Assembly (NCBI RefSeq): GCF_002250655.1
Contig: NZ_NOZR01000002.1
Span: 124,001-188,000, forward strand
From: Mycolicibacterium sphagni
Lineage (GTDB): Bacteria; Actinomycetota; Actinomycetes; Mycobacteriales; Mycobacteriaceae
Reading direction: 5' to 3'
Length of the DNA: 64,000 nt
In this document: piece after piece, positions 49,529 through 59,498 of the stretch
How the letters are laid out: every line of letters begins with the position of its first letter
Numbering within the stretch: the stretch's first letter is position 1
Program-made: the position numbers and the translations under genes
The notes under the pieces: model-generated
What the model was told of the DNA's origin: nothing
The model's input: the letters and a program-made list of their open reading frames with translations, nothing else
Database searches by the model: none

Positions 49529-49931
49529 CGTCGTTCACCTCGAAGTGAACCTCGGCGCCGGATTTCAGGGTGCGCCCCACGGTGCAGACCTGTTCGATCG
49601 CGCGGTGGACCACCACGACCAAGCGTTCGACCTCTTCCGGAGAGAGCCCGGACAGGTCGATCTCCAGCTTCTCCTCCAGAAGCGGGTAGCGCTCCTGCTC
49701 ACGGTCGGCCGGGCCGGCGACGGTGATCACCGCCGGGTAGTCGTCGCCGAGGCGGCGCCGCAGCGGCTGGTCACTGCTCAGGCCGCTGCAGCCGGCCAGC
49801 GCGATCTTGAGCAGCTCACCGGGAGTGAAGACCCCCTCGTCGGTCTCCGAGCCGATCAGCACCTCCGCGCCGCGGCTGCTGCGCCCGGTGTAGCGCCGCA
49901 CGCCGGTACGTTCCACCCACAGGTCGGTCAT
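49515..49931 (-). CDS. OsmC family peroxide-detoxifying protein
   Basis: 138 residues. OsmC/Ohr-like fold with Cys in LAGCSGLSS and a second Cys in EQVCTVGRT, the thiol pair used to reduce organic peroxides. Counterpart of Rv2923c. Overlaps acyP at its end, so the two are co-translated. Confidence 0.88.
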   Translation of the reverse strand: MTDLWVERTGVRRYTGRSSRGAEVLIGSETDEGVFTPGELLKIALAGCSGLSSDQPLRRRLGDDYPAVITVAGPADREQERYPLLEEKLEIDLSGLSPEEVERLVVVVHRAIEQVCTVGRTLKSGAEVHFEVNDVGRA

Positions 49932-50017
49932 CTGTCTGTCTCCTTGAGTACGCCCACACCACCAAACGGGCGCGAAAGTGCGAGTAAATCATGGCAATAC
50001 GTCGATCTCGACAAGGG

Positions 50018-50866
50018 TCAACGCCGCGGAGGCGGCTGGCATTTCGGGCAGAAGTACGAAGAGCGGTTCATGAATTTCTCACGGCGGATCGCAGTGCCGC
50101 ACCGCGGGCAGGGCAGGTGCTCGCGGCCGTACGCATTGAGCGACCGGTCGAAGTAGCCGGACTGGCCGTTGACGTTGACGTACAGCGAGTCGAACGACGT
50201 GCCGCCCTGGCCCAGCGCCTCGCGCATCACTTCGGTGGCCGCGTCGAGCAGCTCACCGAGCTCGCGCCGCGTCAGCTTCGGGGCCAGCCGCGCGCCGTTG
50301 ATCTTGGCCCGCCACAGCGCCTCGTCGGCGTAGATATTGCCGATCCCGGACACCACGGTCTGGTCCAGCAACTGTCGCTTGATCTCGGAGTGCTTGCGGC
50401 GCAAGACCGTAACGACGGCGTCGCGGTCGAAGCGCGGGTCAATCGGGTCGCGGGCGATGTGCGCCACCGGCTCGGGGACCAGGCTGCCGTCGACCTCCAC
50501 CAGGTCGGCCAGCTGCCACCCCCCGAAGGTGCGTTGGTCGACGAAACTCAGTGTGGTGCCGTCATCGAGCAGCGTCGCGATCCGCAGGTGGTTGGTGTTG
50601 GGGACTTCGCCCAGCAGCATCTGTCCGCTCATCCCGAGGTGCACCACAAGTGCCGTGTCATCAGACAGGATGAGCCACAAGTACTTTCCGCGCCGGTCGG
50701 TCCCGGTGATCTGCGCATCCAATAGCCGGGCGGTCAGGTCGGCGGCGCCGGCCTCGTGGCGGCGCACCGCGCGCGGATGGTGCACGCGCACCGCGGTGAT
50801 GGACTTGCCGGACACGTGGGCCTGCAGGCCGCGCCGGACGACCTCAACCTCCGGCAGTTCAGGCAT
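50018..50866 (-). CDS. mutM: Formamidopyrimidine-DNA glycosylase
   Basis: 282 residues from the ATG at 50866; the N-terminal PELPEVE carries the catalytic Pro and Glu. Helix-two-turn-helix region and a C-terminal zinc finger CPRCG...CPKC are intact. Removes 8-oxoguanine and ring-opened purines. Overlaps the end of rnc by 8 bp. Also called fpg; Rv2924c. Confidence 0.96.
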   Translation of the reverse strand: MPELPEVEVVRRGLQAHVSGKSITAVRVHHPRAVRRHEAGAADLTARLLDAQITGTDRRGKYLWLILSDDTALVVHLGMSGQMLLGEVPNTNHLRIATLLDDGTTLSFVDQRTFGGWQLADLVEVDGSLVPEPVAHIARDPIDPRFDRDAVVTVLRRKHSEIKRQLLDQTVVSGIGNIYADEALWRAKINGARLAPKLTRRELGELLDAATEVMREALGQGGTSFDSLYVNVNGQSGYFDRSLNAYGREHLPCPRCGTAIRREKFMNRSSYFCPKCQPPPRR

Positions 50867-51563
50867 CCGGTTGTTGGTCCGTGATGGCCCGCCACGCCTG
50901 CGCTGCGGCCTTCTGCTCGGCTTCCTTCTTGGAACGGCCGTAACCGGTACCGTACTCGTCATCACCGACCACGACGGTTGCGGTGAACTGCTTGTCGTGG
51001 TCGGGTCCCGTGGAGGTGACGACATAGGATGGCGGCCCCGAACCCGTTGCCGCACAAAGCTCTTGGAGGCTGGTCTTCCAGTCCAACCCGGCACCCAGCG
51101 TCGGGGCGGTGTCCAGCAGATTGCCGAACAGACGCAGAATCACCTTCCGGGCGGTGTCGATGCCGTGCTGCAGGTAGACCGCGCCCAGCAGCGACTCCAT
51201 CCCGTCGGCCAGGATGCTCGATTTGTCGGCGCCGCCGGTGTTGACCTCGCCGCGGCCCAGCAGCAGGTACGCGCCCAGCCCGACATCGGCGAGCGCGCGC
51301 GCCACATCAGCCAGCGCGTGGGTGTTCACGATGCTGGCGCGCAGCTTGGCCAGGTCCCCCTCGGAGCGGTCCGGGTGGCGGTGATACAGCTCGTCGGTCA
51401 CCGTCAAACCCAGCACCGCGTCGCCCAGGAACTCCAGCCGCTCATTGGTGGGCAGGCCGCCGTGCTCGTAGGCGTAGCTGCGGTGTGTCAGGGCCAGCGT
51501 CAGCAACTCTTCGGGCATCTCGACGCCCAACGCGTCCAGCAGGTTCTCGCGTGGTGGACTCAC
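50859..51563 (-). CDS. rnc: Ribonuclease III
   Basis: 234 residues from a GTG at 51563 that overlaps the DUF177 stop (GTGA). Signature [13 protein letters not shown] with the catalytic acidic residues, and a C-terminal double-stranded RNA-binding domain with [12 protein letters not shown]. Cuts rRNA precursors and structured mRNAs. Rv2925c. Confidence 0.96.
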   Translation of the reverse strand: MSPPRENLLDALGVEMPEELLTLALTHRSYAYEHGGLPTNERLEFLGDAVLGLTVTDELYHRHPDRSEGDLAKLRASIVNTHALADVARALADVGLGAYLLLGRGEVNTGGADKSSILADGMESLLGAVYLQHGIDTARKVILRLFGNLLDTAPTLGAGLDWKTSLQELCAATGSGPPSYVVTSTGPDHDKQFTATVVVGDDEYGTGYGRSKKEAEQKAAAQAWRAITDQQPDA

Positions 51564-52162
51564 GAAGTGCCTGCCCCCCGCTCGGGGGTGCTCTCCTCGT
51601 CTGCAGCGGGAAACATGCCTGCCAGTTTGGCAAAGCGCGGGTCGATTTGGTCGTGCTGATGGCCAGGCTCGGCGGCCAGCGAAACGCCGCACTCCGGGCA
51701 CAACCCTTGGCAGTCCTGCGAGCACAGCGGCGCGAAGGGCAGTGCCAAGCCGACGGCGTCGACGATCGACTGCTCGAGATCGATGGTCTGGTCGACAACG
51801 TGGCCGACCTCGTCTTCCTCGGTGGTGTTCTCGGTGGCGCTGTCGGGGTACGCGAACAGTTCGGTCAGCGAGATCTCGACATCGCCGGTGATCGGGGTCA
51901 GACAACGGGAGCACTCGCCGCGGGTGGGCGCACGCACGGTGCCGGTGACCAGCACTCCTTCGGACACTGATTCCAGTCGCAGGTCCAGGGTCAGGTCCGC
52001 ATCGCGTTCGATCGCGATCAGGTCCAACCCGATCCGAGACGGACTGGGAACCGTCTCCTGCAATTCGAGCATGGCGCCGGGCCGACGCCCCAGCCTCGAG
52101 ATGTCGAACACGAGCGGCGATCGCGCTTTGCGCTTCGGTCGGGCACTCTGTGGCGTCGCCAT
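51560..52162 (-). CDS. DUF177 (YceD) family protein
   Basis: 200 residues from the ATG at 52162. The family is linked to 23S rRNA and 50S assembly. The cysteine pairs GECSRCL and [13 protein letters not shown] probably bind zinc. The L32 gene that usually follows in other bacteria is absent here, as in M. tuberculosis. Rv2926c. Confidence 0.9.
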   Translation of the reverse strand: MATPQSARPKRKARSPLVFDISRLGRRPGAMLELQETVPSPSRIGLDLIAIERDADLTLDLRLESVSEGVLVTGTVRAPTRGECSRCLTPITGDVEISLTELFAYPDSATENTTEEDEVGHVVDQTIDLEQSIVDAVGLALPFAPLCSQDCQGLCPECGVSLAAEPGHQHDQIDPRFAKLAGMFPAADEESTPERGAGTS

Positions 52163-52221
52163 GAATTCAATCTTAGAACCCGGGGTGGCCCGATTCAGCC
52201 GGTAGGCGCGGGCCGTGCCGG

Positions 52222-52959
52222 TCAGCGCTGAACGTAGTCGTGCGTTCCCGCGGCGGTCCGCAGCTGGTGACGGCCCCGGCTCACCGAACGCAGAGTTCCG
52301 TTCAGGTAATCCTCGAATTGGGCAAGTTTGTTGTCGACGTAGATGTCGCACTCGCCGCGCAGGCGGTCGGCCTCGGCGTGTGCGGTGTCGATCAGCCGGG
52401 TCGATTCGGCGTGGGCCGCCTGCACGACCTCGGTCTCGGAGACCAACCGCTGCTGCTCCTTGATGCCTTCCTGCACGGCCTTCTCGTAGGAGATGTTGCC
52501 GCTCTCCACCAGCCGGTCGGCCTCGGCCTTGGCCCTGCTGGTGGCCGCCTCGTACTCGCGCTTGGCGGTCGCGGCCAGCCGAGCGGTCTCCTCGCGGGCC
52601 TCGTGAACAGTACGTTCGCTGTGCTGGCGAGCCTCGGCCACCATCCGATCGGCCTGCGACTTGGCTTCGGCCAGCAGCCGATCGGCCTCGGCCCGGGCAT
52701 GGCTCAGCAGCGAGTCGGCCTCGGCGGTGGAGTTCGAGACCATCGAGTCGGAATGCTCCTTGGCCTCCCGCAGCAGCGAATCGCGGGCATCCAACACATC
52801 CTGGGCATCGTCGAGCTCGCCGGGGATGGCGTCCTTGATGTCGTCGATGAGCTCCAGCACGTCGCCGCGCGGGACCACGCAGCCAGCGGTCATCGGGACG
52901 CCGCGGGCCTCTTCGACAATCGCGCTCAACTCATCGAGCGCTTCAAAAACTCGGTACAC
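52222..52959 (-). CDS. sepIVA: Septation DivIVA-like protein SepIVA
   Basis: 245 residues. Short DivIVA-type N-terminus (MYRVFEALDELSAIVEEARG) and then a long coiled coil rich in Ala, Glu and Arg (about 55-220). Orthologue of Rv2927c, a mycobacterial division protein located at the septum and subpolar region. First gene of the sepIVA-DUF177-rnc-mutM run. Confidence 0.93.
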   Translation of the reverse strand: MYRVFEALDELSAIVEEARGVPMTAGCVVPRGDVLELIDDIKDAIPGELDDAQDVLDARDSLLREAKEHSDSMVSNSTAEADSLLSHARAEADRLLAEAKSQADRMVAEARQHSERTVHEAREETARLAATAKREYEAATSRAKAEADRLVESGNISYEKAVQEGIKEQQRLVSETEVVQAAHAESTRLIDTAHAEADRLRGECDIYVDNKLAQFEDYLNGTLRSVSRGRHQLRTAAGTHDYVQR

Positions 52960-53228
52960 GGCGCCACCCTCCTGGGCGTAGTTGGTAGTGACTAGTGTGC
53001 CTGGTGTTACGCCTGTGACAGCGGTGGCAAGCCGGTGTGTCGGAAAGAGGTTTTCGTCAAGCGCACCGGTCAGAGGGCGTCCCGTTGGTGATTATGTCGG
53101 GCTGCGGCGCCCAGTGGACGCCGATTCACGAGTGTGGCCGACGATCCGGCCTGCTCGGCACGGCGCACTGAAACACCCCACCCGCGACCGCAGTGGGGTT
53201 ACGTGATTGCCGACGGGATGCCGGCGGC
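52960..53228. other. Intergenic region upstream of sepIVA
   Basis: No convincing gene or repeat. It marks one side of the junction at which M. tuberculosis carries the roughly 70-kb PDIM/PGL cluster. Confidence 0.6.
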
Positions 53229-53357
53229 TCACGCGATCGCCTCGGCAGCGCGCACCGCTGCAGCCATCCGCTTGAGATCCGCGGCGCGGGCTCGGCAGAC
53301 AGCTCGGTGAACTCTTCGATTTCCTCGTGCTCGGCGCACTCAGCGTCAAACCCAATT
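53229..53357 (-). pseudogene. Possible degenerate ORF fragment beside coaD
   Basis: Two protein-like stretches lie in adjacent frames on the minus strand: an acidic block FDAECAEHEEIEEFTELSAE and then RAADLKRMAAAVRAAEAIA followed by TGA. A single-base shift near 53285 would join them. No start codon is visible between this block and the coaD stop, so it may be a remnant or chance. Confidence 0.3.
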
Positions 53358-53358
53358 G

Positions 53359-53844
53359 TCAGACAGTGCGCGCAGCGAGCTTGGCCTGCAGGCGGCGATT
53401 CACTGCCTCGGGCAGCAGGGCCGCGACGTCACCGCCGAATATCGCGACCTCTTTGGCCAGCGAGGACGAGACGAACGAGTACTGCGGCGTGGTGGCTACG
53501 AAGAAGGTGTCCACCCCGGCGATGTGCTTGTTCATCTGCGCCATCTGGAGCTCGTACTCGAAATCGGTTCCGGTGCGCAGGCCCTTGACGATCGCGGTGA
53601 ACCCGCGCTGTTTGACGAAGTCGACCACCAGGCCCTGACCCGACTCGGCCCGCAGATTCGGCAGATGGGCAGTCGCCTCTTCGATCATCGCGATCCGCTC
53701 ATCGATGTCGAACATCCCCTTCTTGTTGGGGTTGATCAACACCGCGACGATCACCTCGTCGAATTGCGCGGCGGCGCGTTCGAAGATGTCGATATGGCCC
53801 AACGTCACCGGATCGAACGATCCCGGACATACCGCGCCACTCAT
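53359..53844 (-). CDS. coaD: Phosphopantetheine adenylyltransferase
   Basis: 161 residues. The nucleotidyltransferase motif [12 protein letters not shown] (T/HxGH) and the C-terminal SSSLAKEVA are present. Fourth step of CoA synthesis. Matches Rv2965c (kdtB). Preceded by rsmD. Confidence 0.96.
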   Translation of the reverse strand: MSGAVCPGSFDPVTLGHIDIFERAAAQFDEVIVAVLINPNKKGMFDIDERIAMIEEATAHLPNLRAESGQGLVVDFVKQRGFTAIVKGLRTGTDFEYELQMAQMNKHIAGVDTFFVATTPQYSFVSSSLAKEVAIFGGDVAALLPEAVNRRLQAKLAARTV

Positions 53845-53855
53845 AGCCGAAGACG

Positions 53856-54407
53856 CTAGCAGGCCGCCAGTTCAACTCGGGTATCTCCGTAGCGCCGCAC
53901 CGGCCATGCTGTCCACGTCGACGGCCAGGTCAGTTCGGCCGAGGACGCCGCGCGTTCCACCACCACCACGCTGCCCGCCCGCACCCAGCCGTTGCGGGCG
54001 AGACTGTCTAGCACGGCCTCGATCTCGGCCGTCGCGACGTCATACGGCGGGTCCGCGAACACCAGGTCCACCGCCCGGTCGGCATCCGCCGCCAGCACCG
54101 TGGCGACGGCACCGCGCCGCACCGTCGCACCGGGCAGCCCGAGTGTGGCGATATTGCTTTTGATGACCGCGGCTGCGCGCGAATCACTTTCGACGAACAA
54201 TGCCGAGACGGCACCGCGGGACAGTGCTTCGAGTCCGAGCGCGCCGGAACCGGCGTAGAGGTCCAAAACCCACAGTCCGTCGAAATCCCGGCGCGCGGCA
54301 AGGACATTGAACAGGGCCTCGCGGACACGGTCGGTGGTCGGCCGGGTTCCGCGGGCGGGCACGTCGATACGCCGGCCGCCGGCGCTGCCCCCGACGATGC
54401 GGGTCAG
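53856..54407 (-). CDS. rsmD: 16S rRNA (guanine966-N2)-methyltransferase RsmD
   Basis: 183 residues. SAM site [18 protein letters not shown] and catalytic DPPY are present. Family members start with M-T-R-I; here the matching position is a CTG at 54407 that overlaps the pca stop (CTGA), with GGGGGAA just upstream. No ATG, GTG or TTG occurs nearby upstream in frame, so either CTG is used or the start was lost when the repeat array formed. Matches Rv2966c. Confidence 0.85.
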   Translation of the reverse strand: MTRIVGGSAGGRRIDVPARGTRPTTDRVREALFNVLAARRDFDGLWVLDLYAGSGALGLEALSRGAVSALFVESDSRAAAVIKSNIATLGLPGATVRRGAVATVLAADADRAVDLVFADPPYDVATAEIEAVLDSLARNGWVRAGSVVVVERAASSAELTWPSTWTAWPVRRYGDTRVELAAC

Positions 54408-57400
54408 GTTGTTCCCCCGGTCGCTTCGCTCCTGCCCGCCGGACCTGTTCCCCCGGTCGCTTCGCTCCTGCCCGCCGGACCTGTTCCCCCGGTCGCTTCG
54501 CTCCTGCCCGCCGGACCGATCACCACCAGCAGGTCTCCACCTTCGACCTGCGCGGTGCTGCTGACGGCGACGCGGTTGACGGTGCCGGCCTTGGGTGCGG
54601 TGATGGCGGCTTCCATCTTCATGGCCTCGATGGTGGCGATGGTCTGCCCGGAGGCCACCTCGTCGCCGACGGCCACACCGACGGTGACCACCCCGGCGAA
54701 CGGAGCGGCGACGTGATCGGGGTTGGCCCGGTCGGCCTTTTCGGCGGTCGGCACGGTCTCGGCAATACTGGTGTCGCGCACCAACACCGGACGCAACTGG
54801 CCGTTGATGATGCACATGACCGTGCGCATGCCGCGCTCGTCGGCATCGGAGATGGCCTCCAGCCCGACGATCAGGTCGACACCGCGCTCGAGCACGATCC
54901 GGTGCTCATCCCCGTGGCGCAGGCCGCACAGGAATTGGTTGGCGGACAGCCCCGACGTGTCGCCATACTCCTCGCGGTGCGCCTCGAATTCCCTTGTGGG
55001 GCCCGGGAACAGCAACCGGTTCAGGGCAGCCTGCCGGGCCGCGCCTGGTTCGCCGAGCAGCTTCTCGTCCTCGACCGATAGCGGCTCCTCGGGCTTGGCC
55101 GGTCCGCGGCCCTCCAATGCCTTGGTGCGCAACGGTTCCGGCCAGCCACCGGGCGGGTCGCCCAGTTCACCGCGCAGGAAGCCGATCACCGAGTCGGGGA
55201 TGTCGTAGCGCGCGGGGTCGGCGGCAAATTCCTCGGCCGTGATCCCCGCACCCACCAACGCCAGCGCCAGATCCCCCACGACCTTGCTCGACGGCGTCAC
55301 CTTGACCAGCCTGCCCAAGATCCGGTCGGCGCCCGCATAGGCGTTCTCGACGTCCTCGAACCGGTCGCCGAGTCCCAACGCGATCGCTTGTGTGCGCAAG
55401 TTGCTCAGTTGACCGCCCGGGATCTCATGGTGGTAGACCCGGCCGGTCGATGCGGGCAGCCCTGCCTCGAACGGGGCATACACCCGCCGCAGCAGCTCCC
55501 AGTACGGCTCGAGATCGCACACCGCGTCCAGGTTCAGGCCGGTGTCGAAGGGAGTGTGCGCCGCAGCGGCGACGATCGCCGACAACGGCGGCTGGCTGGT
55601 AGTTCCCGACAGCGGCGATGCCGCCCCGTCGACGGCACTCGCCCCCGCATGCCAGGCCGCGGTGTAGGTGGCCAGCTGGCCACCGGGAGTGTCATGGGTG
55701 TGCACGTGCACCGGCAGGTCGAACCGGCTGCGCAGCGCCGATACCAGCGTCGCCGCCGCGGGCGGGCGCAGCAGGCCGGCCATGTCCTTGATCGCGAGCA
55801 CATGCGCGCCGGCGTCGACGATCTGCTCAGCCAGCCGCAACCAGTAATCCAGCGTGTAGAGCGTCTCGGCCGGGTTGGACAGGTCGCCCGTGTAGCTCAT
55901 CGCGACTTCGGCTACCGCCGAACCGGTTTGGCGCACCGCATCAATGGCGGGTCGCATCGACTCGACGTTGTTGAGCGCGTCGAAGATGCGGAAGATGTCG
56001 ACACCGGTCCGGGTCGCTTCGTCGACGAAGGCGTGCGTCACCGCCTCGGGGTACGGGGTATACCCCACGGTGTTGCGGCCGCGTAGCAGCATCTGCAGGC
56101 AGATGTTGGGAATCGCCTCGCGCAATGAGGCCAGCCGCTCCCACGGGTCTTCCTTCAAAAACCGAAGCGCCACATCGTAAGTCGCGCCGCCCCAGCACTC
56201 GATCGACAAGAGTTCCGGCGTCAACCTGGCGATGTAGGGGGCGACAGCCAGCAGACCCGACGTCCGAACCCGCGTGGCCAGCAGCGACTGGTGCGCATCG
56301 CGGAACGTCGTATCGGTCACGCCGACGGCCGGGGAATCCTTGAGCCAGGTGGCGAATCCCTCGGGGCCCAGCTCGATGAGGCGCTGCTTGCTACCTGGCG
56401 GTGGAGTGGTGGACGCAATGTCGATCGGGGGCAGCTTGTCCTGGGGATACACCCGGTCACGGTCGCGGTAGGGCGAGTTGACCGTCACCTCGGCCAGAAA
56501 CTTGAGCATCTTGGTGCCACGGTCAGCAGAGGTGCGCGATGTCAGTAGCTGCGGGCGTTCGTCGATGAACGAGGTGGTGACGCGCCCGGCCTGGAAATCC
56601 GGGTCGTCCAGAACCGCTTGCAGGAAAGGGATATTCGTTGACACACCGCGAATGCGGAACTCGGCGACCGCTCGCCTGGCCCGGGCCACCGCGGTCGGGA
56701 AATCGCGGCCCCGGCAGGTGAGCTTGACGAGCATCGAATCGAAATGGGCGGCGACCTCCGCGCCCAGGTGGGTGCCCCCGTCGAGCCGGATTCCCGCTCC
56801 GCCCGGCGAACGGTAGGTGGTGATCCGGCCGGTGTCGGGCCGGAATCCGTTGGCGGGATCCTCGGTGGTGATCCGGCATTGCAGTGCCGCACCGTGCGGC
56901 TGGATCGCGTCCTGACTCAGGCCCAGATCGGCCAGCGACTCCCCCGAGGCGATCCGCAGTTGCGCCGACACCAGGTCGACATCGGTGATCTCCTCGGTCA
57001 CGGTGTGCTCCACCTGGATCCGGGGATTCATCTCGATGAACACATGCCGGCCACGCTCGTCGAGCAGGAACTCGACAGTGCCCGCGCAGGTGTAGCCGAT
57101 CTGCCGGGCGAACGCGACGGCGTCGGCGCAAATCTGCTCCCGCAGAGCAGGATCCAAGTTGGGCGCCGGTGCCAGCTCGATGACCTTCTGGTGGCGGCGC
57201 TGCACGCTGCAGTCCCGCTCGAAAAGGTGGATGACGTTGCCGTAGGTGTCGGCGAGGATCTGTACCTCGATATGGCGCGGGTTGACCACGGCCTGTTCGA
57301 GAAACACCGTGGGATCCCCGAACGCCGATTCGGCCTCGCGGCTTGCCGCCTCGATGGCCTCGGCCAGAGCCGACAGGTCGGCGACCCGGCGCATACCCCG

Positions 57401-57895
57401 GCCGCCGCCGCCGGCGACGGCCTTGACGAACACCGGGAAGTGCATTGATTGGGCGGCCTCGACCAGTTCCTCGACCGAGGAGGACGGTGCCGACGACGCG
57501 AGCACCGGCAGGCCGGCTTCACGGGCCGCGGCGATGGCTCGCGCCTTGTTGCCGGTGAGTTCCAGGATCGATGCGTCCGGCCCGATGAAGGTGATGCCCG
57601 CGGCCGTGCACGCTGCTGCCAGTTCCGGATTCTCCGATAGGAAGCCGTAACCCGGGTATATCGCGTCAGCGCCGGCGGCCAGCGCGGTGGCGACGATCTC
57701 GTCGACCGACAGGTATGCCCGCACCGGATGCCCGACGTCGCCGATCTGATAGGACTCGTCGGCCTTCAACCGATGCAGCGAATTGCGATCTTCGTACGGA
57801 TAGATCGCGACCGTTCCGATGCCCATCTCGTAGGCGGCGCGGAACGCGCGAATCGCGATCTCACCGCGGTTGGCGACGAGGACTTTGGAGATCAC
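54404..57895 (-). CDS. pca: Pyruvate carboxylase with 37-aa repeat-derived tail
   Basis: 1163 residues. Biotin carboxylase (1-450), carboxyltransferase (about 500-1000) and BCCP with the biotin lysine in EAMKM (about Lys1093). Converts pyruvate to oxaloacetate. The family body ends near residue 1126; the M. tuberculosis enzyme has 1127 residues. The rest is [12 protein letters not shown] repeated three times plus Thr, encoded by the 36-bp repeat at 54411-54518. Rv2967c. Confidence 0.96.
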   Translation of the reverse strand: MISKVLVANRGEIAIRAFRAAYEMGIGTVAIYPYEDRNSLHRLKADESYQIGDVGHPVRAYLSVDEIVATALAAGADAIYPGYGFLSENPELAAACTAAGITFIGPDASILELTGNKARAIAAAREAGLPVLASSAPSSSVEELVEAAQSMHFPVFVKAVAGGGGRGMRRVADLSALAEAIEAASREAESAFGDPTVFLEQAVVNPRHIEVQILADTYGNVIHLFERDCSVQRRHQKVIELAPAPNLDPALREQICADAVAFARQIGYTCAGTVEFLLDERGRHVFIEMNPRIQVEHTVTEEITDVDLVSAQLRIASGESLADLGLSQDAIQPHGAALQCRITTEDPANGFRPDTGRITTYRSPGGAGIRLDGGTHLGAEVAAHFDSMLVKLTCRGRDFPTAVARARRAVAEFRIRGVSTNIPFLQAVLDDPDFQAGRVTTSFIDERPQLLTSRTSADRGTKMLKFLAEVTVNSPYRDRDRVYPQDKLPPIDIASTTPPPGSKQRLIELGPEGFATWLKDSPAVGVTDTTFRDAHQSLLATRVRTSGLLAVAPYIARLTPELLSIECWGGATYDVALRFLKEDPWERLASLREAIPNICLQMLLRGRNTVGYTPYPEAVTHAFVDEATRTGVDIFRIFDALNNVESMRPAIDAVRQTGSAVAEVAMSYTGDLSNPAETLYTLDYWLRLAEQIVDAGAHVLAIKDMAGLLRPPAAATLVSALRSRFDLPVHVHTHDTPGGQLATYTAAWHAGASAVDGAASPLSGTTSQPPLSAIVAAAAHTPFDTGLNLDAVCDLEPYWELLRRVYAPFEAGLPASTGRVYHHEIPGGQLSNLRTQAIALGLGDRFEDVENAYAGADRILGRLVKVTPSSKVVGDLALALVGAGITAEEFAADPARYDIPDSVIGFLRGELGDPPGGWPEPLRTKALEGRGPAKPEEPLSVEDEKLLGEPGAARQAALNRLLFPGPTREFEAHREEYGDTSGLSANQFLCGLRHGDEHRIVLERGVDLIVGLEAISDADERGMRTVMCIINGQLRPVLVRDTSIAETVPTAEKADRANPDHVAAPFAGVVTVGVAVGDEVASGQTIATIEAMKMEAAITAPKAGTVNRVAVSSTAQVEGGDLLVVIGPAGRSEATGGTGPAGRSEATGGTGPAGRSEATGGTT
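54411..54518. repeat. Three tandem copies of a 36-bp unit inside the end of pca
   Basis: Copies 54411-54446, 54447-54482 and 54483-54518; the first two are identical and the third differs at its last base. Each contains the GAGCGAAGCGACC core of the dispersed repeat. Being 36 bp, the array keeps the pca frame. Confidence 0.95.
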
Positions 57896-57930
57896 AGGCG
57901 GACCCTACCTCCCGCGCCGAGCCGGCACTT

Positions 57931-58569
57931 CTAGATGAGCGTGGACCAGTAGTTCCAGAACCGGACCAGGATCAGCAGAATAATCGCGGTGAACCACAAC
58001 GCGACCAGCGACCAGCGCCAGGTGTAGAGCACCCGGGCGACCGCGTTACCGCCCAACGGGCGCAGCGCGATCGAGGACACCACCACCAACAGCGGGATGG
58101 TGACCGACCACACCACCATGCAGTAGGGGCACAGCGCGCCGATGCGGTACAGCGTCTGAAAAATCAGCCAGTGGATGAACACCGCGGCCAACGCTGTGCC
58201 GATCGTCAGGCCCGCCCAATACCACCGGGGCAGCCGCACTTTGGCCACCGCGAGCACGCCGGTCACCACAACGACGGAGAACCCTGCGATACCCATCAGC
58301 GGGTTCGGGAACCCGAACGCGGACGCCTGCGGGGTGATCATCACCGACCCGCAGGACAGCACCGGGTTGATGCTGCAGCTCGGCACGTAGGCCGGGTTCA
58401 CCAGGATCTCGATCTTTTCGATCGTCAGGGTCACCGACGAGATCAGCCCGACAACGCCGGCGATCAAAACCCACCACGCACTCGCCGCCCGCACCGCGAC
58501 GCCACCCGGCGCGGCCCCCGACTCGGCAGGCCCTGCCGGTTCTACCGGTGCCGGGGTCGCCACGCTCAC
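57931..58569 (-). CDS. Vitamin K epoxide reductase family protein (VKOR)
   Basis: 212 residues with about five membrane helices. The quinone-reactive CPYC is in ALCPYCMVVW, and a second Cys pair is in VPSCSINPVLSCGS. It re-oxidises DsbA-type partners using menaquinone. Starts with GTG at 58569, overlapping the dsbA stop. Rv2968c. Confidence 0.93.
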   Translation of the reverse strand: MSVATPAPVEPAGPAESGAAPGGVAVRAASAWWVLIAGVVGLISSVTLTIEKIEILVNPAYVPSCSINPVLSCGSVMITPQASAFGFPNPLMGIAGFSVVVVTGVLAVAKVRLPRWYWAGLTIGTALAAVFIHWLIFQTLYRIGALCPYCMVVWSVTIPLLVVVSSIALRPLGGNAVARVLYTWRWSLVALWFTAIILLILVRFWNYWSTLI

Positions 58570-59390
58570 GGCGTCGGCGTCGCCGGGGCGGGAGTGGCCG
58601 GAGCCGGTGCCGGAGAAGCCGGGGCGGCGGCCGGAGCAGCCGGTGCCGGCGTCGGGGCGGCGTCCAAGCCGGGGACGTTGCCGACGATCGCCTTGACCTT
58701 GGCGATCAAGTCATCGGGCGAACTGGGGCTCAGGTCCTGGCCGTTGAGCCGGATGGTCGGCGTCGCCTGGATCTTGGCGGCCGCCGCCAGCCCGTCCACC
58801 ATGTCGCTGTGCTTGCCGGAGTTGATGCACGCCGGAACACTGCCGGCCGCACCGGCTTGCCGGGCCGTCTCGATCAGCGCGTTGTTGTCCGGCGCGGCGC
58901 CCGAGCCCTCTTCGGGCTGGTTGGCGAACAGCGCGGAGTGGAATCGGATGAAGGCGTCTTTGTTCTCGTCGGCGACGCAGTAGGCCGCGTTGGCGGCGCG
59001 CGTCGAGTAGTTCTTGTTGAACGACGAGTTCAGGATGGCGACCATGTAGTAGTCGGCGGCCACCGCACCGCTGTCAACCAGTTTGGTGATCGTCGGGCCG
59101 AAGGTCTTCTCGAACTCGCGGCAGTGCGGGCACTGGAAGTCCTCGTAGAGCGACAGGACCGCCTTGGGCTCGTCGCTGCCGTCCTTCTTGATCAGCTGGC
59201 TCGATGTGATCCGCACCGCTTGCGCATTGCCGCCGGCGGTCTTCTTGTCATGGCTCATCACGATGTAGAGCACGAGAGCGACGGCGAAGATCACGACGAT
59301 CGCGGTCAGCCCCAGTTGGATGACCAGGTTGCGCTTGCGATCCTGGGCTTTCAGGTCGTAGCGGGGCGCGCTTTTCTTATTGGTGGCCAC
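58566..59390 (-). CDS. DsbA-like thiol oxidase, membrane anchored
   Basis: 274 residues from a GTG at 59390 (TTG at 59414 also open). One N-terminal membrane helix (about 25-45), then a thioredoxin-like domain with CPHC in DFQCPHCREF. A Pro/Ala tail of 40 residues ends the protein. Makes disulfides in exported proteins with VKOR. Rv2969c. Confidence 0.92.
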   Translation of the reverse strand: MATNKKSAPRYDLKAQDRKRNLVIQLGLTAIVVIFAVALVLYIVMSHDKKTAGGNAQAVRITSSQLIKKDGSDEPKAVLSLYEDFQCPHCREFEKTFGPTITKLVDSGAVAADYYMVAILNSSFNKNYSTRAANAAYCVADENKDAFIRFHSALFANQPEEGSGAAPDNNALIETARQAGAAGSVPACINSGKHSDMVDGLAAAAKIQATPTIRLNGQDLSPSSPDDLIAKVKAIVGNVPGLDAAPTPAPAAPAAAPASPAPAPATPAPATPTP

Positions 59391-59467
59391 GGGTTGGCTG
59401 ATCCTCGCTGTCAAGACTCGGTGTTAGCGCCTCTAGAGTACCGGCGGTGCTTTTCGGCCCCACGAAT

Positions 59468-59492
59468 CCCCGGGTCGCTTCGCTCCTCCCGG
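59468..59492. repeat. Dispersed GAGCGAAGCGACC-type repeat, copy after lipN
   Basis: Minus strand core GGAGCGAAGCGACCCGGGG between the lipN stop and the dsbA start; same element as at 21694-21717 and in the pca repeat. Confidence 0.65.
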
Positions 59493-59498
59493 CCGAAC

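Noticed and set aside
53092..53355. 87-aa minus-strand ORF next to coaD
   Set aside because: Arg/Ser-rich shadow composition and no ribosome-binding site; the better protein-like blocks there are in other frames.
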